Source: Pseudomonadota bacterium
Lineage (GTDB): Bacteria; Pseudomonadota; Gammaproteobacteria; Burkholderiales; Burkholderiaceae_B
DNA: 16,990 nt
Direction: 5' to 3'
Assembly: GCA_023422555.1 (NCBI GenBank)
Contig: JAFAGQ010000055.1
Coordinates: forward strand, 1-16,990
Shown: positions 14,822 to 16,990 of the stretch, in pieces
Position numbering within the stretch: the first letter of the stretch is position 1
How the letters are laid out: every line of letters starts with the position of its first letter
The notes under the pieces: generated by a model
The model's input: the letters and a program-made list of their open reading frames with translations, nothing else
The model's database searches: none
Told to the model about the DNA's origin: nothing
Program-made: the position numbers and the translations under genes

Positions 14822-15487
14822 ATGCACTATTCGCTTGTTATATTTGACTGGGATGGAACCATTATGGATTCCACCCATTCCATTGTCGCGGCCATACAGG
14901 CTGCCTGTCGGGATATGGGTCTGCCTGTGCCCAGTGATGCTCAGGCCAGCTGGGTGATCGGGCTGTCTCTGGATGAGGCCCTGCATCGAGCCGTCCCCGA
15001 TCTGACCGCCTCCCAGCTGCCTCGTTTTCTGGAGCGCTACCGGATTCACTACCTGTTGAAAGATCCCGAGCTGCGGATGTTCGATGGCATACCGGCCATG
15101 CTGGATTCGCTCAAGGCCAGTGGCGTTATGATGGCAGTTGCTACCGGTAAAAGCCGGGTCGGTCTGGATCGGGTTCTTGATGGCATGAACCTGCGCCATT
15201 ACTTTGGTGCCTCTCGCACCGCCGACGAAACTTTCAGCAAGCCGCATCCCAGGATGTTGCAGGAAATTCTGGAAGAACTGGATGTGGCGCCATCCGATGC
15301 CATTATGGTGGGGGATACGTCACATGATATACAGATGGCGCAGGCCGCACAGATTGACAGCATTGCCGTGACCTATGGCGCCCATACGGCAGAGGAACTG
15401 GCTGGCTGTCATCCGACCTTTATTGCGCAGACGCCTTTGCAACTGAGCGAATTTTTATCGGAACATTGTCGGAAAGTGATTGTCTAA
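14822..15487 (+). CDS. HAD-IA phosphatase, Gph-like
   Basis: The 221-residue HAD hydrolase has motif I FDWDGTIMDS (nucleophile Asp9, acid/base Asp11), motif II with the threonine of AVATGKS, the conserved lysine of FSKPHP, and motif IV GDTSHD. The helical cap between motifs I and II is the phosphoglycolate phosphatase/beta-phosphoglucomutase type. It most likely dephosphorylates a small phosphorylated metabolite such as 2-phosphoglycolate; the substrate is not determined by the sequence. I prefer the ATG at 14822 (MHYSLVIFDWDGT) with GGA seven bases upstream over the ATG at 14807, which adds five residues. It follows rluC closely, an arrangement common in betaproteobacteria. Confidence 0.87.
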   Translation: MHYSLVIFDWDGTIMDSTHSIVAAIQAACRDMGLPVPSDAQASWVIGLSLDEALHRAVPDLTASQLPRFLERYRIHYLLKDPELRMFDGIPAMLDSLKASGVMMAVATGKSRVGLDRVLDGMNLRHYFGASRTADETFSKPHPRMLQEILEELDVAPSDAIMVGDTSHDIQMAQAAQIDSIAVTYGAHTAEELAGCHPTFIAQTPLQLSEFLSEHCRKVIV

Positions 15488-15527
15488 CCGAGGAATGAGG
15501 GGCAAAAGGTCGAATCCGACGCCATTT

Positions 15528-15552
15528 GCCTGCTTATCAGGCCAGATTTTTC
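15528..15552 (+). terminator. Weak terminator-like hairpin between the HAD gene and msrP
   Basis: GCCTG (15528-15532) and CAGGC (15538-15542) form a 5-bp stem, and a T-rich run (ATTTTTCCTTTT) begins four bases later. The stem is short and the T-run is displaced, so termination may be partial. Confidence 0.3.
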
Positions 15553-15598
15553 CTTTTCCAGTTTTCACGGCCGACCCTACATACGTCAGGAGCCACTT

Positions 15599-16588
15599 AT
15601 GCCGTCCCGTTTTCGCTATCCCTCCATCCCGTCTTCAGAAATCACGCCAGAGTCTGTATGGCAGTCACGGCGACAATGGATGCGGCAGGCTGCGGGTATG
15701 GGTGCCTTTGCCGGTCTGGGCGGGTTGGGATCCTCCTTGCTGAGCAATGTCGCGTTCGCGGCGGAAGGCATGCCTGCCATTGAAGGAAGAACGGCCAATC
15801 CGGAATATGCGGCGGCAAAAATAGACCGAAAGCTCAATTCTGAAAAGGACATTACTTCCTACAATAACTTTTACGAATTCGGGACAGGCAAGGGCGATCC
15901 CATGGATTATTCCGGGAAGATGAAGATCGAGCCCTGGCAGCTGCAGATCAGCGGGGAAGTGGAAAAACCGCGCACCTTTGATCTGGACCAGCTGCTGAAA
16001 CTGGCGCCTCAGGAAGATCGCGTGTACCGTCTGCGTTGCGTTGAGGCCTGGTCCATGGTGATTCCCTGGGTGGGATACCCGCTGTCTGCATTGCTCAAGC
16101 AGGTTCAGCCCACCAGCAAGGCAAAATTCGTGCAGTTCGTGACAGACATGCAGCCTGACGCCATGCCAGGATTGAGAGACCGCATCATTCCCTGGCCCTA
16201 TCGGGAAGGGCTGCGTATCGACGAGGCCATGCATCCCCTGACTCTGCTGACCTTTGGTCTTTACGGAAAACGTTTGCCAAGACAGAACGGCGCGCCCCTG
16301 CGCATTATTGTTCCCTGGAAGTATGGCTTCAAGTCGGGTAAGTCTCTGGTCAAAATCGTGCTCACGGAGACCATGCCTGAAACCAGTTGGGTGGCGATCG
16401 CGCCGTCGGAATACGGTTTTTATGCCAATGTGAATCCCGATGTGCCGCACCCGCGCTGGAGTCAGTCACATGAGCGCGTCATCGGCGGCGGGTTCTTTGA
16501 TCCCAAGGTGCCAACCCTGAAATTCAATGGTTATGCAGAGCAGGTCGCCTCTATGTACAGTGGAATGGATTTGCGTGCCAATTATTGA
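15599..16588 (+). CDS. msrP: Periplasmic methionine sulfoxide reductase, molybdopterin subunit MsrP
   Basis: This periplasmic molybdoenzyme (formerly YedY) repairs oxidised methionines in envelope proteins, receiving electrons from MsrQ. The 329-residue precursor starts with a Tat signal: SRRQWMRQ with the twin arginines at 24-25, a hydrophobic stretch to about residue 50, and a likely cleavage after AFA (residue 54). The sulfite-oxidase-type fold includes Cys147 in YRLRCVEAWSM, which coordinates molybdenum, followed by IPWVGYPL. The VPWKYGFKSGKS segment binds the molybdopterin phosphate. AGGAG lies eight bases before the ATG. msrQ starts 30 bases downstream, the standard msrPQ arrangement. 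The 111-base gap upstream may hold its own promoter, but I see no good hexamers. Confidence 0.95.
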   Translation: MPSRFRYPSIPSSEITPESVWQSRRQWMRQAAGMGAFAGLGGLGSSLLSNVAFAAEGMPAIEGRTANPEYAAAKIDRKLNSEKDITSYNNFYEFGTGKGDPMDYSGKMKIEPWQLQISGEVEKPRTFDLDQLLKLAPQEDRVYRLRCVEAWSMVIPWVGYPLSALLKQVQPTSKAKFVQFVTDMQPDAMPGLRDRIIPWPYREGLRIDEAMHPLTLLTFGLYGKRLPRQNGAPLRIIVPWKYGFKSGKSLVKIVLTETMPETSWVAIAPSEYGFYANVNPDVPHPRWSQSHERVIGGGFFDPKVPTLKFNGYAEQVASMYSGMDLRANY

Positions 16589-16618
16589 ACAACAGCGATT
16601 GCATGACGGAGTGGTTTC

Positions 16619-16990
16619 ATGTCTGATTTTACCGGTGTGGCGCCGCCAGTGGCTGCCGCCAGGGCGACCGCAATGACGCGCAGGCGCTGGACGGCCAGCC
16701 AGGTGGGGCGCTTTAAGCCCTTGCTTTTTATACTCTGCCTGATCCCCTTTTTGCGCTGGTTCTATTTGGGGTATACCGATGGCCTCACGGCCAATCCTGT
16801 CGAGTTCATTACCCGTTCTTCCGGCTTCTGGACGCTGGCCATGCTGCTGCTCACGCTTGCGGTCACGCCGGTCCGGCAGTTGCTGGACCAGCCGGCGCTG
16901 GTGCGGGTGCGGCGCATGCTGGGCCTGTTTGCCTTCTTTTATGTGGTGCTGCATTTGCTGACCTGGGTGGTGCTGGATCGTAATATGGAT
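16619..16990 (+). CDS. msrQ: Heme-binding membrane subunit MsrQ (3' part outside the window)
   Basis: This is the inner-membrane b-type heme protein that passes electrons to MsrP. The first 124 codons are present and the frame is open to the window edge. ATG at 16619 has GGAG seven bases upstream. Residues 26-37 (TASQVGRFKPLL) align with the usual MsrQ N-terminus, so this protein carries about 18 extra residues at the front; the ATG at 16673 (MTRRRW) would be a shorter alternative. Hydrophobic segments at about 34-50, 72-84 and 100-118 are transmembrane helices. The TPVRQL and RVRRMLGLFAFFYVVLHLLTW stretches are family hallmarks, the latter containing a histidine candidate for heme ligation. 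Confidence 0.92.
   Translation, partial: MSDFTGVAPPVAAARATAMTRRRWTASQVGRFKPLLFILCLIPFLRWFYLGYTDGLTANPVEFITRSSGFWTLAMLLLTLAVTPVRQLLDQPALVRVRRMLGLFAFFYVVLHLLTWVVLDRNMD

Noticed and set aside
13808..15247. 479-codon minus-strand open frame opposite rluC and the HAD gene
   Set aside because: It spans two well-identified plus-strand genes, and its translation has no recognisable motif and is rich in Gln, His and Arg. Long antisense frames are expected opposite codon-biased genes.

Overview
The window is a stretch of bacterial chromosome made almost entirely of housekeeping genes. Gene content and protein details point to a betaproteobacterium of the Burkholderiales, most likely Alcaligenaceae: a 107-residue 7Fe ferredoxin FdxA beside an Fpr-type reductase, trpB-trpA-accD in a row, a monofunctional RelA with the EXDD signature, a long RNase E divergent from rluC, and msrPQ. 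An Advenella-like genus would fit the moderate base composition, but that is inference without a database search. No rRNA, tRNA, CRISPR array, insertion sequence or phage gene was seen.

Layout. At 107-1230 (minus) lies a redox pair, fdxA then fpr, divergent from pncB (nicotinate phosphoribosyltransferase, plus). A short Rid-family protein gene follows at 2620-2970 and ends in a clean intrinsic terminator. About 280 bases of apparently non-coding DNA separate it from a minus-strand flavodoxin-like gene (3311-3820). That gene is divergent from relA (4004-6322), the (p)ppGpp synthetase.

Only 53 bases after relA the tryptophan synthase genes begin. trpB appears to use a TTG start with a strong Shine-Dalgarno. 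trpB, trpA, accD and a MarR-family regulator gene run with gaps of 9-13 bases, so they are probably one operon. A 14-bp tandem repeat starts at the marR stop codon. A nested hairpin terminator then separates marR from the convergent rne.

rne (minus, 9963-13301) encodes a 1112-residue RNase E. It has a catalytic half ending in the Zn-link and a long disordered, arginine-patched tail. Upstream lies about 550 bases of DNA shared with divergent rluC. The rne-proximal part contains two perfect hairpins, one ending 7 bases before the Shine-Dalgarno, and an extended -10 candidate that would give a leader of about 330 nt. This resembles the autoregulated rne leader of enterobacteria and is the most interesting non-coding structure here.

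On the right, rluC (23S rRNA pseudouridine synthase) and a Gph-like HAD phosphatase are tightly linked. msrP (Tat-exported molybdoenzyme) and the first 124 codons of msrQ (its heme membrane partner) follow; msrQ is cut by the window edge.

No obviously new multi-gene system is visible. The leads are regulatory or organisational: the rne leader, the marR-terminal minisatellite, the MarR gene attached to accD, and the relA-trpB junction.
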